64,000 bases of DNA. Origin: Halosegnis marinus (GTDB lineage Archaea; Halobacteriota; Halobacteria; Halobacteriales; Haloarculaceae). Made by a program: the position numbers and the translations under genes. The notes beneath the pieces are model-generated. The model was not told the origin of the DNA. It was given only the letters and a program-made list of their open reading frames with translations, and made no database searches. Location: positions 682,001 through 746,000 of the forward strand of contig NZ_CP119802.1 of NCBI RefSeq assembly GCF_029338355.1, in the 5' to 3' direction. Every line of letters begins with the position of its first letter. Position 1 is the first letter of the stretch. Of the stretch, positions 25,573 to 34,374 are shown piece by piece.

Positions 25573-27351
25573 TTAAACACCGTTGTCGTCGTCCGGTTTC
25601 CGTGTCGGGCCGCCGCTCGGCGGGTCGGCCCCCTCCACGAGGGTCACCTCGTCCGCCGGCCTGACCGTGGCCCCGCTCACGACGACCCGGAGGCCGTCGC
25701 GGTAGTCGGGGTCGACCGCGACGGACCAGCCGTGGCTGGCGGCGAGCACCTGCGCGACGGCCAGCCCCAGCCCCGTGCCCGGGTACTTCGTCGTGTAGCC
25801 GTACGAGAGGAACACCTCGGCGTCCTCCGGGTCGATGGGGGTGCCGTCGTCGGCGAAGGCGAACCCGTCGTCGGTGACGGAGAGGCGCACCTCCCCGGGG
25901 CCGTCGGTGCGGTCGCGGGCCGCCCGGACGAGCGTGTGGAGCAGCATCTCGAACTGGTCGGGGTTCGCGCGCACCGCGCCGTCGCCCTCGACGGCGAGCG
26001 AGAGGCGGTCGGCGCCCTCCACGTCCCCGAGCGCGCGCTCGGCGGCCGTACCGACGGCGACGAACGCGCGGGCGCTCGCCGCCTTGCTCGCGTGAGTCAC
26101 CCGCAGCAGGTCGTTGATTATCTCCTCCATCCGCTCGCTGTTGGAGTGTATCTTCGCCAGGCAGTTCGCCGCGAGCCGCGGGTCGAACGCCTCCCCCTCG
26201 GCGTCGAGGTGCGTCTCCAGCACGTCGGCGTAGCCGCCGATGACGCCGAGCGGGTTCCGGAGGTTGTGCGCCGCGGAGTAGGCGATCTCGTCGAGCTGCT
26301 CGTTCTGCCGGCGGAGCTGTCGGGTGGCGGCGGTGAGGTCGGACACGTCCCGGAGCACGAGCGAGCGGCCCCGCACCCGCGAGCCGACCTCGACGGGCGA
26401 GACGGTGACGGAGTAGTGGCCGGCGTCGGGGTCGTCGCCGAGGTGGACCGTCTGCGCGTCGGTGTCGTCGAGGTCGATACCCGCCGCGAGGTCGGGACAC
26501 GCCGCCGTCAGCGCCGCCCCCACCTCGACGGGCCCGAACAGCTCGTCGTAGGCGTCGTTCGTGTCGAGCAGCCGGCCCTCCGGGTCCACCACGGCGACGG
26601 GGTCTCTGAGGGTGCGGAACACCGAGCGGCGCGCGACGGCGACGACGCCGAACAGGTCGTAGCGGACGGCGACCGCCCCCCCGATGGCCGCGAACGCCGC
26701 GCCGAGCGGCGTCACGGTCGGGGGGTGTCGGACGAGCATCGGGACCGTGTACGGCAGGAGGTTCGCCCCGATGAGGAGCGCGAACCCCGTCAGCAGCGCG
26801 CCGACCGCGGGCCGGGCCGGCGGCGTCGACCACAGCAGGCGGACGAGGTAGTAGAGGCCGACGAGCGCCACCCCGTACCCCGTGAGCGTGATGGCGTAGT
26901 GGCCCGGCCCGCGGCCGACCGCGTAGACGACGACGCCCTGTCGCACCACGGGGTCGAGCGAGGGCCACACCAGCCCGTGGAGCCCGTTCGTGACGGGGAG
27001 CAGGACGGCGACGGCGAGGAAGCCGCCGAACAGGAGCCTGACCGGGCGCGCCGCGAGCGGGTCGTAGCCGGCGTACCGCGCGGCGAACAGGAGCCACAGC
27101 GTCGCCGAGGCCGCCCCGAGGACGAGTTCGACGGACAGCAGCGCGCGGGTGACGACGGGGTCGACCACGAGCACGCGCGCGACGGAGTTCACCGCCCACA
27201 GGCCGACGGCGACGAACAGCCCCGCGAGTTCGCGTTCCCCGGGGCTGTCGGGGCGTCGGCCGAGCAGGCCGGCGACGGCGAGACAGGCGACCGCCGAGGC
27301 TGCGAACGCGGCCACGTACGGGAGTCTCGCCGCCTCGATACCCGGGAGCAT
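25573..27351 (-). CDS. Membrane histidine kinase with 7TM N-terminus and PAS domain
   Basis: A 592-residue sensor kinase. About seven to eight transmembrane helices fill residues 1-225 (7TM histidine-kinase N-terminal region type). A PAS domain follows (about 240-345: VFRTLRDPVAVVDPEGRLLDTND). The dimerisation domain has AHNLRNPLGVIGGY with phospho-acceptor His362, and the HATPase domain has TTKYPGTGLGLAVAQ as its G-box; the last 25 residues are a polar tail. No response regulator is adjacent, as is common in haloarchaea. The signal is unknown. Confidence 0.9.
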   Translation of the reverse strand: MLPGIEAARLPYVAAFAASAVACLAVAGLLGRRPDSPGERELAGLFVAVGLWAVNSVARVLVVDPVVTRALLSVELVLGAASATLWLLFAARYAGYDPLAARPVRLLFGGFLAVAVLLPVTNGLHGLVWPSLDPVVRQGVVVYAVGRGPGHYAITLTGYGVALVGLYYLVRLLWSTPPARPAVGALLTGFALLIGANLLPYTVPMLVRHPPTVTPLGAAFAAIGGAVAVRYDLFGVVAVARRSVFRTLRDPVAVVDPEGRLLDTNDAYDELFGPVEVGAALTAACPDLAAGIDLDDTDAQTVHLGDDPDAGHYSVTVSPVEVGSRVRGRSLVLRDVSDLTAATRQLRRQNEQLDEIAYSAAHNLRNPLGVIGGYADVLETHLDAEGEAFDPRLAANCLAKIHSNSERMEEIINDLLRVTHASKAASARAFVAVGTAAERALGDVEGADRLSLAVEGDGAVRANPDQFEMLLHTLVRAARDRTDGPGEVRLSVTDDGFAFADDGTPIDPEDAEVFLSYGYTTKYPGTGLGLAVAQVLAASHGWSVAVDPDYRDGLRVVVSGATVRPADEVTLVEGADPPSGGPTRKPDDDNGV

Positions 27352-27460
27352 GGAACTGACGTTGTGCGCGCCCCCGCTTAAATTCGACCCTCGTTACGAG
27401 AACAAAACACGCGACGGCGGAGGGGCGACTTTTTGTCGGGACCGGCCCATCCACCGGTAC

Positions 27461-27763
27461 ATGATCGTCCAGCACGCGACGATACCGATAGACCCCGAGA
27501 GCCGCGACGCCGCCGTCGAGGCGCTGACCGAACTCGGCGAGGCCTCCCGCGCCGAGGAGGGCGTGGTCGAGTACCGCGTCACGACCGACATCGACGACGA
27601 GAACACCGTCCGCATCGTCGAGCAGTACGAGGACGACGCGGCCGTGGACGCCCACATGACGAGCGACCACTTCGAGGCGTTCCAGGAGGAACTGCCGGCG
27701 TTCGTCGGCGGCGACGTCGAACTCGTCCGGTTCGACGTGGCCGAGACGACGCAGTTGATGTAG
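27461..27763 (+). CDS. Antibiotic biosynthesis monooxygenase (ABM) domain protein
   Basis: A 100-residue ferredoxin-like fold protein starting MIVQHATIPIDPESRD. The pattern of a strand, a helix (AAVEALTELGEASRAEEGVVEYRV), then VRIVEQYEDDAAVDAHMTSDHFEAF is the ABM/quinol-monooxygenase family signature. These small dimers include quinol monooxygenases and haem-handling proteins, but many have no known substrate. A T-rich box (cttttt at about 27429-27434) lies near leaderless distance. Confidence 0.85.
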   Translation: MIVQHATIPIDPESRDAAVEALTELGEASRAEEGVVEYRVTTDIDDENTVRIVEQYEDDAAVDAHMTSDHFEAFQEELPAFVGGDVELVRFDVAETTQLM

Positions 27764-27805
27764 GCCGGCCGAACCCGTTTTTCCGCCCGCGCCCCTGTAC
27801 CGTGT

Positions 27806-28165
27806 GTGGACACGCTCGACCTGCCGACCGGCGAGACGGTGACGACCGAGGACGTCTTCCACTACGAGGGGTACCCCTACCGGTTCCGGCCGAGCGACGA
27901 CCCGGAGACGGCGTTCGTCCTCGTCCCGCTCTACTGGGGCGGGTCGGGGATGGACGTGCGCGTCCCCTCGCGGGAGGCCTTCGGGGCGGAGTGGAGCGAC
28001 CGCTCGCGGGGCGTCCTCTCCGACGACGAGTGGCGCGCGTGGCTCGCCGACGCCCGCGAGGACGACCGCTACGGCGACGAGGAACTCGACGCCGTGGCGC
28101 GGGAACTCGGCGTCGCGGCCGATTCGGGCCTGCTCGCCCGCCTCCGGCGCGCGCTGGGCGGCTGA
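27806..28165 (+). CDS. Small hypothetical haloarchaeal protein (119 aa)
   Basis: Starts at a GTG about 40 bp after the ABM gene, possibly in the same transcript. The first half is beta-rich with aromatic residues (HYEGYPYRFRPSDDPETAFVLVPLYW), the second half helical and acidic (DDEWRAWLADAREDDRYGDEELDAVARELG). GC-ending codons and acidic composition support coding. No family is recognised. Confidence 0.68.
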   Translation: MDTLDLPTGETVTTEDVFHYEGYPYRFRPSDDPETAFVLVPLYWGGSGMDVRVPSREAFGAEWSDRSRGVLSDDEWRAWLADAREDDRYGDEELDAVARELGVAADSGLLARLRRALGG

Positions 28166-28203
28166 ACCGCGACGCTCTTGTCGCCGGCCGCCGACCGGCC
28201 GGT

Positions 28204-28401
28204 ATGAGCGACGACACGCCGACCGTGCCGGTCGTCTGCGAGGAGTGTGCGACGACGACGCGCGTCCCCCTCGACGAGGTGGGCGACGCGCTCGACCGGC
28301 ACAACGACCGCCGCCACGACGGCGAGGCGGTCGCCGAGGTGGAGCCGACCGTCCGCGAGCGAATCGCCGACCTCGCGGCCGCGGACCTCGGGCTGGAGTA
28401 G
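28204..28401 (+). CDS. Small zinc-finger-like protein (65 aa)
   Basis: A 65-residue protein with VVCEECATTTRVPLDEVGDALDRHNDRRH: a C-x2-C pair followed by an H-x4-H pair, the spacing of a C2H2-like zinc finger. The remainder is acidic and helical. It lies 38 bp after the preceding small gene and may be co-transcribed. Such micro-proteins with zinc-finger motifs are abundant in haloarchaea and mostly uncharacterised. Confidence 0.7.
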   Translation: MSDDTPTVPVVCEECATTTRVPLDEVGDALDRHNDRRHDGEAVAEVEPTVRERIADLAAADLGLE

Positions 28402-28492
28402 GAACCGCGAGAAACGGGCGACTGCGGCGCCGTACTGTCGCTCGACCGACGGTATCCAGCGGGCTTTTGTTGCAGTGTCCCGACCCGGGGAC

Positions 28493-30775
28493 ATGGACGG
28501 CACCGCCCCCGACGAGGGCTACTTCTCGACGGCGGCGCCGAGCGGGGACCGCATCGCGGTGCTCCACGTGGACGACGAGGCGGGGGTCACGGAGACGGCC
28601 GCCGCCTTCCTCGCCCGTGAGGACGACCGCCTCGACGTGACGACGGCCGCCTCCCCGGCGGACGCGCTGGACGCGCTCGACGGTATCGACTGCGTGGTCT
28701 CCGACTACGATATGCCCGGCATGGACGGGCTGGAGCTCCTCGAACGGGTCCGCGAGCGCCGGCCGGAGCTCCCGTTCGTCCTGTTCACGGGAAAGGGGTC
28801 CGAGGAGATAGCCAGCGAGGCCATCTCCGCGGGCGTGAGCGACTACCTCCGCAAGGGCGCCGCGGCCGAGCGGTACGAGCTGCTGGCGAACCGCATCGTC
28901 AACGCCGTCGAGCAGTACCGCGCCCGGGAGGCGGCGTCGCTGACCGAGCGCCGGCTGCGCGAACTCACGGAGCGGACCGACGACGTGCTGTGGACGTTCA
29001 CCGCCGACTGGTCGCGGCTGCTGTTCGTCAACGACGCCTACGAGTCGGTGTACGGCGGCGACATCGCGGCGCTGTCCGAGGACGCCTCGGCCTTCCTCGA
29101 CACGATACACCCGGACGACCGCGAGACGGTGGTGGCGGCGATGGAGCGCATCGCCGGCGGGGAGGCGATGGAGCTGGAGTACCGCGTCGATCCCCGTTCC
29201 GGGTACGACCGCTGGGTGTGGGTGCAGGGCGAGCCCGTCCGCGAGGACGGCGAGGTGGTCCGGGTCGTCGGGTACAGCCGCGAGGTGACCGACCGGAAAC
29301 ACCGGAAGGACGCCGTCGAGGCGCTCCACGCCGCCACGCGCGAGCTGATGACCGCGGAGTCGCGCGACGAGATCGCCTCGCTGACGGTCGAGACGGTCGA
29401 GGAGGTGCTCGGGCTTCCCTACGCGGTCTGTCGGTTCCACGACGAGGAGGCCGACGCGCTCCGGGCGGCGGCGTTCACCGAGGGCGTGACCGAGCTGTCC
29501 GGCGAGCCGCCGACGTACCGCGCGGGCGACAGCCTCACCTGGCGGGCGTTCGAGGCGGGCGAGTCGCGGTTCTACGACGACGTGGCGGCCGAGCCCGACC
29601 GGTACAGTGAGGAGCCGGTCGTGCGTTCGGAGCTCATCTGCCCGCTCGGGGAGTTCGGCGTGCTCACCGTCGGCTCGCCGGAGCCGGGCGCGTTCGACAG
29701 CATCGACGGCTCGCTGTTGCGCGTGCTGGCGGCCAACGCCGAGGCCGCGCTCCGGCGGGCCGACCGCGAGGCCGAGGTGCGCGCGGAGCGGCGCTTCTTC
29801 GACCAGGCGATGGCGGCGCTGGACGACGTGTTCTACGTGCTCGACACCGACGGCCGGCTCCGCCGGTGGAACCGCAACACCGTCGAGGTCACCGGGTACG
29901 ACCCCGACGAGCTGGACGGGATGGACGCGTTCGACCTGTTCCCGGACGACCAGCGCGAGCGCGTGGCCGAGACCATCGAGCGCGTGCTGACCGAGGGGAG
30001 CGCGACGCTGGACGCCGAACTGCTGGACGCCGACGGCGAGCGGCACCCCTACGAGTTCACGGGGTCGCGGCTCACCGACCCGGACGGCGAACTGTTCGGC
30101 GTCGTCGGCATCGGCCGGGACGTGAGCGAGCGCCGCGAGCGCGAGCGGGCGCTCGAACGGCAGAACGACCGGCTGGAGCGGTTCGCGGACATCGTGAGCC
30201 ACGACCTCCGGAGCCCGCTCGCGGTGGCGCGCGGCCGGCTCGAACTCGGCCGGGAGACGGGCGACGACGAGCACCTCGCGGCGGTGGGGCGCGCCCACGA
30301 CCGGATGGAGTCGCTCGTGGACGACCTGCTCGAACTCGCCCGCGAGGGCGACCGCGCGATGGAGCCGGAGCCGGTGGCGCTCGCCGACGTGGTCGAGGCG
30401 TGCTGGCGCAACGTCGAGACGGACGGGGCGGCCCTCCGCGTCGGGACGGAGGCGACGATACGCGCCGATCCGGGACGGCTCCGACAGCTACTGGAGAACC
30501 TCCTTCGCAACGCCGTCGAACACGGCGACCACGGCGTGACCGTCACCGTCGGCGACCTCCCCGACGGCTTCTACCTGGCGGACGACGGCCCCGGTATCCC
30601 CGAGGCCGAGCGCGACCGGGTGTTCGAGACCGGTCACACGACCGCCGACGACGGGACGGGGCTGGGGCTCGCCATCGTGCGCGAGACAGCCGAGGCCCAC
30701 GGCTGGCGGCTGACCGTGACCGAGAGCGACGGCGGCGGCGCTCGGTTCGAGTTCCGTGGCGTCGAAGCCGAATAG
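28493..30775 (+). CDS. Hybrid sensor protein: receiver-PAS-GAF-PAS-histidine kinase
   Basis: A 760-residue soluble signalling protein. Residues 20-135 are a receiver domain with phospho-acceptor Asp71 in SDYDMPGMDG and the conserved Lys in DYLRKG. A PAS domain with PAC tail follows (about 155-270), then a GAF domain (about 275-430, TRELMTAESRDEIASLTVE), a second PAS (about 435-555) and a kinase core with H-box VSHDLRSP (His570), N-box LLRNAVEHGD and G-boxes DDGPGIP and DGTGLGLAI. The ATG at 28493 matches the natural start of the receiver. A T-rich cttttgtt box lies about 25 nt upstream. Confidence 0.92.
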   Translation: MDGTAPDEGYFSTAAPSGDRIAVLHVDDEAGVTETAAAFLAREDDRLDVTTAASPADALDALDGIDCVVSDYDMPGMDGLELLERVRERRPELPFVLFTGKGSEEIASEAISAGVSDYLRKGAAAERYELLANRIVNAVEQYRAREAASLTERRLRELTERTDDVLWTFTADWSRLLFVNDAYESVYGGDIAALSEDASAFLDTIHPDDRETVVAAMERIAGGEAMELEYRVDPRSGYDRWVWVQGEPVREDGEVVRVVGYSREVTDRKHRKDAVEALHAATRELMTAESRDEIASLTVETVEEVLGLPYAVCRFHDEEADALRAAAFTEGVTELSGEPPTYRAGDSLTWRAFEAGESRFYDDVAAEPDRYSEEPVVRSELICPLGEFGVLTVGSPEPGAFDSIDGSLLRVLAANAEAALRRADREAEVRAERRFFDQAMAALDDVFYVLDTDGRLRRWNRNTVEVTGYDPDELDGMDAFDLFPDDQRERVAETIERVLTEGSATLDAELLDADGERHPYEFTGSRLTDPDGELFGVVGIGRDVSERRERERALERQNDRLERFADIVSHDLRSPLAVARGRLELGRETGDDEHLAAVGRAHDRMESLVDDLLELAREGDRAMEPEPVALADVVEACWRNVETDGAALRVGTEATIRADPGRLRQLLENLLRNAVEHGDHGVTVTVGDLPDGFYLADDGPGIPEAERDRVFETGHTTADDGTGLGLAIVRETAEAHGWRLTVTESDGGGARFEFRGVEAE

Positions 30776-30993
30776 CGGCCCGACCGACGCGTCACCGTCC
30801 CCCGACGGCGACTTCCCCCGTTCGTCGGCCGTCCGGCGCGGCGCACCCCACCCGTGGTATAGTCGTCGCGGTCCGGGCAGGGCCGCGGACGACTCGGTGT
30901 CAGAGGCAGCGACGTATCCGTCGCCGCACGGGGTTCTTCGACCGGGTACGGATTACGTCACCGTCCGACCGGGGGTGTCACTCGGTGAGGGGG

Positions 30994-33900
30994 TCACCCG
31001 TCCGCGAGCCGTTCGGCGAGCGCGGCGGCCGTCGCGGCGCGGTCGTCGAGCCCCGCGTCGGCGGCGAGCGTGGCCGCCCGGTCGGACCACTCGCGGGCCG
31101 TCGCCGGGTCGGCACACGCCTCCGCGAGCGCGAGCGCGGCGTCGATCGCGCGGTCGACCGCGCCCAGCGCCTCGTACCGCTCGAACGCCTCGGCGTAGCG
31201 TTCGCGGGCGGCCGACTCGTCCCCCCGGGCCGCGGCCACGTCCCCGAGGCGGAGCGCGACGACCGCCCGTGCCCGTTCCGTGTCGTTGTGCGCCAGCCGC
31301 TCGCGGTGGTGTCGCTCGGCGGCGGCGTACTCCCCGCGTGCGAGCGCGACCCGGCCCAGCCCCCCGAGCGCGGCCCCGCGGACGACGGCCGCGTCAGCCG
31401 GCTCGGCGGCGTCGAGCGACTCGCGGAAGCGCGCCTCGGCGGTGTCGTGGTCGCCGCGCTCGACGGCGAGGTCCCCGAGGTTCACGAGCGCGACGGCGAC
31501 CCCCCGGCGGTTGTTCGCCTGCCGGTGGAGTTCCAGCGCGCGCCGGTAGTACGACTCCGCGCCCTCGTGGTCGCCGCGGTCGGTCGCCACGGTGCCGAGC
31601 CCGTTGAGCGTCGCGGCCTCCTCGGCGCGGTTCCGGGGCCGCTGCTGTCGGTCGACGGCGAGCGACTCGCGCAACAGTTCCTCGGCGGCCGCGTACTCGC
31701 CGCGCTTCCGGCGGAGCCGGCCGAGGTAGTACAGGGTCGCGGAGCGTTCCGGCGTCGGCCCGAGTTCGGCGCCCCGCTCCGCGGCCGCCCGGAGGTGGCG
31801 CTCGGCGGCGTCGTAGTCGTCGGCGTGGAGCTCCACCATCCCGAGCGTGTTGAGCACCGTCACCTCCGTGCGGCGGTCCCCGTCGCGCGCGGCGTCGAGC
31901 GCCGCGCGGAGGTGCTCGCGGGCGGCGTCCTGGTCCCCGCGGTCGTCGGCGACGTCCGCCAGCCGTCGGCGCGCCCTGACGACCGCGCGGGCCGCCGTCG
32001 CCGCGCTCACGTCCGCCGAGGCGACGACGTCGAGCAGGCCCTCGGCCTCCGCCGTCACCCGGTCGTGGTCGCCGGCCGCGTACCACCCCTGGAGGCGGTC
32101 GCCCCGGACTTCGAGCCGCGCCGTGTCGGAGGCGGCGTCGGGGAGGACGACGCCGGAGCGGGCGGTCGTCCCGAACAGCGGCGCGACCGAGGCGTGGCGG
32201 GTCAGCAGGTCGAAGACGGCCTCGACGACGGCGTCGGGGTCGCGCGCGAGGCGGTCGAGCCCGTCGGCGTCGCGCCCGAGCCACGAGGCGACGCGCTCGC
32301 GGCGACCCCCGTCGTCCGCGGCGGCGAACAGCGCCGACAGCGCGCGCTCGAAGGCGGCGACCGCGGTCCGCTCGTCGCGGTCGAGCGCCGCGTCGAGGAA
32401 GCGGACGGCCCACAGCGGGTGCGGGGTGCGGAAGGCGTCGCCCTCGCCGGGGAACAACAGCACGCCCGAGAGCGACTCGACCGCGGCAGCGACCCGGCGG
32501 TGCGTCCCGTCCCCCTCCCCGGCGGCGACGGCGTGGAGAGCGTCGGGCGTGACGGGGAGGTCCGCGGCCGCGAGCGTCGCCGCGAGCAGGCCGACGGCGA
32601 GCGGGAGGGTGTCGTCGTCCGGGCCGTCGGGCGCGACGCGGTCGAGGGCGGCCCGGGCGTCGGCGTCGAGCCCGGTCGGCTCCCCGGCGTCGGCCCACGG
32701 CTCCGGCGCCGTGTAGGCCGCGAGCAGGTGGCCGAGCAGGTGGCAGTCGCCGGGGCCGTCGCCCTCGCGCAGGTGCTCGAACAGGTCGTCGCCGGTCACG
32801 GGGACGGTCCGGCCGGTGGCGGCCTCGAAGGCGGCGACGGCGTCGCGACACTCCGCGAGCGAGAGCGGCCCGAGTTCGACCGCGTCGGGGCCGCGGAGGC
32901 GGTCGGCGGCCGCGGCGTCGGCGGTCGCGGGCGGCCACCCGTCGGCCGGCGCCGCCGCGAGGACGCTCGTCGTGGGGTCGTCGCGCACCCGTGCGAGCAG
33001 GTCGGCGAGTCGCCCCGCCGTCCCCTCGTCGCCGGCGTCCTCGACGACGACGAGCGCGTGGCCGTCCGCCCCGGCGAGCGCCCGGACGAGCGGCTCGACC
33101 CGGTCGAACGACGCGTCCGCGGGGGTCGCGCGGTGGAACACCGGCCCCTCCTCGCGGGCCCACCGCGCCGCGACCTGCCGGCAGAGGGTGCGCTTGCCCG
33201 TCCCGGGCGCCCCGAGGAGGACGCGGTTCGCGCCCGACGCGAGCGCGTCGTGGATGGTCTCCGGCAGGAGGTCGCCCCCGTCGGTCGCGTCGAGCGGGAC
33301 GTCCGGGGCGCGGGCGCGACGCGCGAACGGGTAGCCCCGGGCGGCGTCCGCGACGGTGAAGCCGACGCGCCACGCCGTCGCCGGGTCGGTCGGCGCGCGG
33401 TCGGCGAGCGTCGCGGAGTCGAGCCGGTCGAAGCCGAGGTCGGCGGGGGAGGCGTCGCCGCGGCGCTCGCGGCGCCCGAGCGGCGTCGCGTCGAGGCCGT
33501 CGGAGAGCGCCGCGAGCTCGGCGGTAACGTCCGTCGCGTCCTCGCGGGCCGCGTCGAGCGTCTCCCGCGCCCACGCGACGACCGACCCCCCCTCGGCCGC
33601 GAGCAGGGCGGCCGTCCCGGCGGGCCGGAGGGTCACGCGCGTTTCGGCCCCCTCGGCGAGCGCGAGGGTGTAACCCCGGTCGTCGGCGACCCGGCCTATC
33701 GTCGTCCCCTCGGCGGCGGCGAGGTCGGCCGCCAGCCGCGGGAACTCCGTCCGCAGTCGGGCGAGCACCGCGTCGGTACACAGCAGGTCGACGGCCGTGC
33801 CGGCCTCGCGGACGCGGGCGTGGACGAGTCTGAGATGCCGCGAGTCGTCGAGCGCGGGGAGATACGCGACGTAGCGGTCGGCGCCGCGGAGGGGGGCGAG

Positions 33901-34275
33901 CAGGTCGCCGACGGCGTCGGCGGGCGCGTCGAACTCGCGGACCTCGCCCTCGCGGAGCGCGCCCGCGGGCAGGTCGCAGTCGCGGGGGAGCGCGGCGAGG
34001 AAGCCGGCCGCGTCGAGCACGGCCGTCCCGTCGGCGACGTACTCGCGGTAGCGCTCGGCCGCGAGCAGGCCGGCGAGCGTCGTGCGGAACCCCTCGTCGG
34101 TGCGCTCGACGAGGCCGGCGTCCATGAGCCGGCGCATCGCGCGGTCGACGGTCGAGCGGGAGTCGCCGACCGCCTCGACGACCGCGGGCTTGTGGCGCGG
34201 TCCGTCCGCGAGCGCGTCGAGATACGCGACCCGTTTCGCCACCAGCGCGAGCCGGTCGTCGGTCGCGTCGGACAT
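30994..34275 (-). CDS. HTH-STAND ATPase-TPR regulator
   Basis: A 1093-residue multi-domain protein. Residues about 10-75 form a winged helix (KPAVVEAVGDSRSTVDRAMRRL), and residues 80-250 resemble the ligand-binding middle domain of FilR1/HTH-10-type haloarchaeal regulators. A P-loop NTPase follows with GAPGTGKRT (355-363, Lys361) and a hhhhED Walker B (LVVVEDAGD), as in STAND ATPases. The C-terminal third holds about eight tetratricopeptide repeats (for example AATLNGLGTVATDRGDHEGAE, VALVNLGDLAVERGDHDTAE). This layout resembles MalT-type and NLR-like signal-dependent switches. It stands alone, divergent from a peptidase gene. Target and ligand are unknown. Confidence 0.85.
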   Translation of the reverse strand: MSDATDDRLALVAKRVAYLDALADGPRHKPAVVEAVGDSRSTVDRAMRRLMDAGLVERTDEGFRTTLAGLLAAERYREYVADGTAVLDAAGFLAALPRDCDLPAGALREGEVREFDAPADAVGDLLAPLRGADRYVAYLPALDDSRHLRLVHARVREAGTAVDLLCTDAVLARLRTEFPRLAADLAAAEGTTIGRVADDRGYTLALAEGAETRVTLRPAGTAALLAAEGGSVVAWARETLDAAREDATDVTAELAALSDGLDATPLGRRERRGDASPADLGFDRLDSATLADRAPTDPATAWRVGFTVADAARGYPFARRARAPDVPLDATDGGDLLPETIHDALASGANRVLLGAPGTGKRTLCRQVAARWAREEGPVFHRATPADASFDRVEPLVRALAGADGHALVVVEDAGDEGTAGRLADLLARVRDDPTTSVLAAAPADGWPPATADAAAADRLRGPDAVELGPLSLAECRDAVAAFEAATGRTVPVTGDDLFEHLREGDGPGDCHLLGHLLAAYTAPEPWADAGEPTGLDADARAALDRVAPDGPDDDTLPLAVGLLAATLAAADLPVTPDALHAVAAGEGDGTHRRVAAAVESLSGVLLFPGEGDAFRTPHPLWAVRFLDAALDRDERTAVAAFERALSALFAAADDGGRRERVASWLGRDADGLDRLARDPDAVVEAVFDLLTRHASVAPLFGTTARSGVVLPDAASDTARLEVRGDRLQGWYAAGDHDRVTAEAEGLLDVVASADVSAATAARAVVRARRRLADVADDRGDQDAAREHLRAALDAARDGDRRTEVTVLNTLGMVELHADDYDAAERHLRAAAERGAELGPTPERSATLYYLGRLRRKRGEYAAAEELLRESLAVDRQQRPRNRAEEAATLNGLGTVATDRGDHEGAESYYRRALELHRQANNRRGVAVALVNLGDLAVERGDHDTAEARFRESLDAAEPADAAVVRGAALGGLGRVALARGEYAAAERHHRERLAHNDTERARAVVALRLGDVAAARGDESAARERYAEAFERYEALGAVDRAIDAALALAEACADPATAREWSDRAATLAADAGLDDRAATAAALAERLADG

Positions 34276-34346
34276 GGGTTCGCTTGCGTGACAGCCCGTA
34301 TGAACGTTCGGGCGCGAACACCGCTTGCCGGCGTCGGCCCACGGAC

Positions 34347-34356
34347 TGATTTACCC
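34347..34356 (+). promoter_or_regulatory. TATA-like box for the M24 peptidase gene
   Basis: The stretch ctgatttacc, the only AT-rich run nearby, lies 19-28 nt before the ATG at 34375 and fits a leaderless promoter. Confidence 0.45.
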
Positions 34357-34374
34357 CCGCCGCGAGGGGGAGGT

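Noticed and set aside
30776-30993. Possible small gene or RNA in the spacer between the two convergent genes
   Set aside because: No frame with good codon bias and no convincing hairpin or box pattern was found in these 218 bp.
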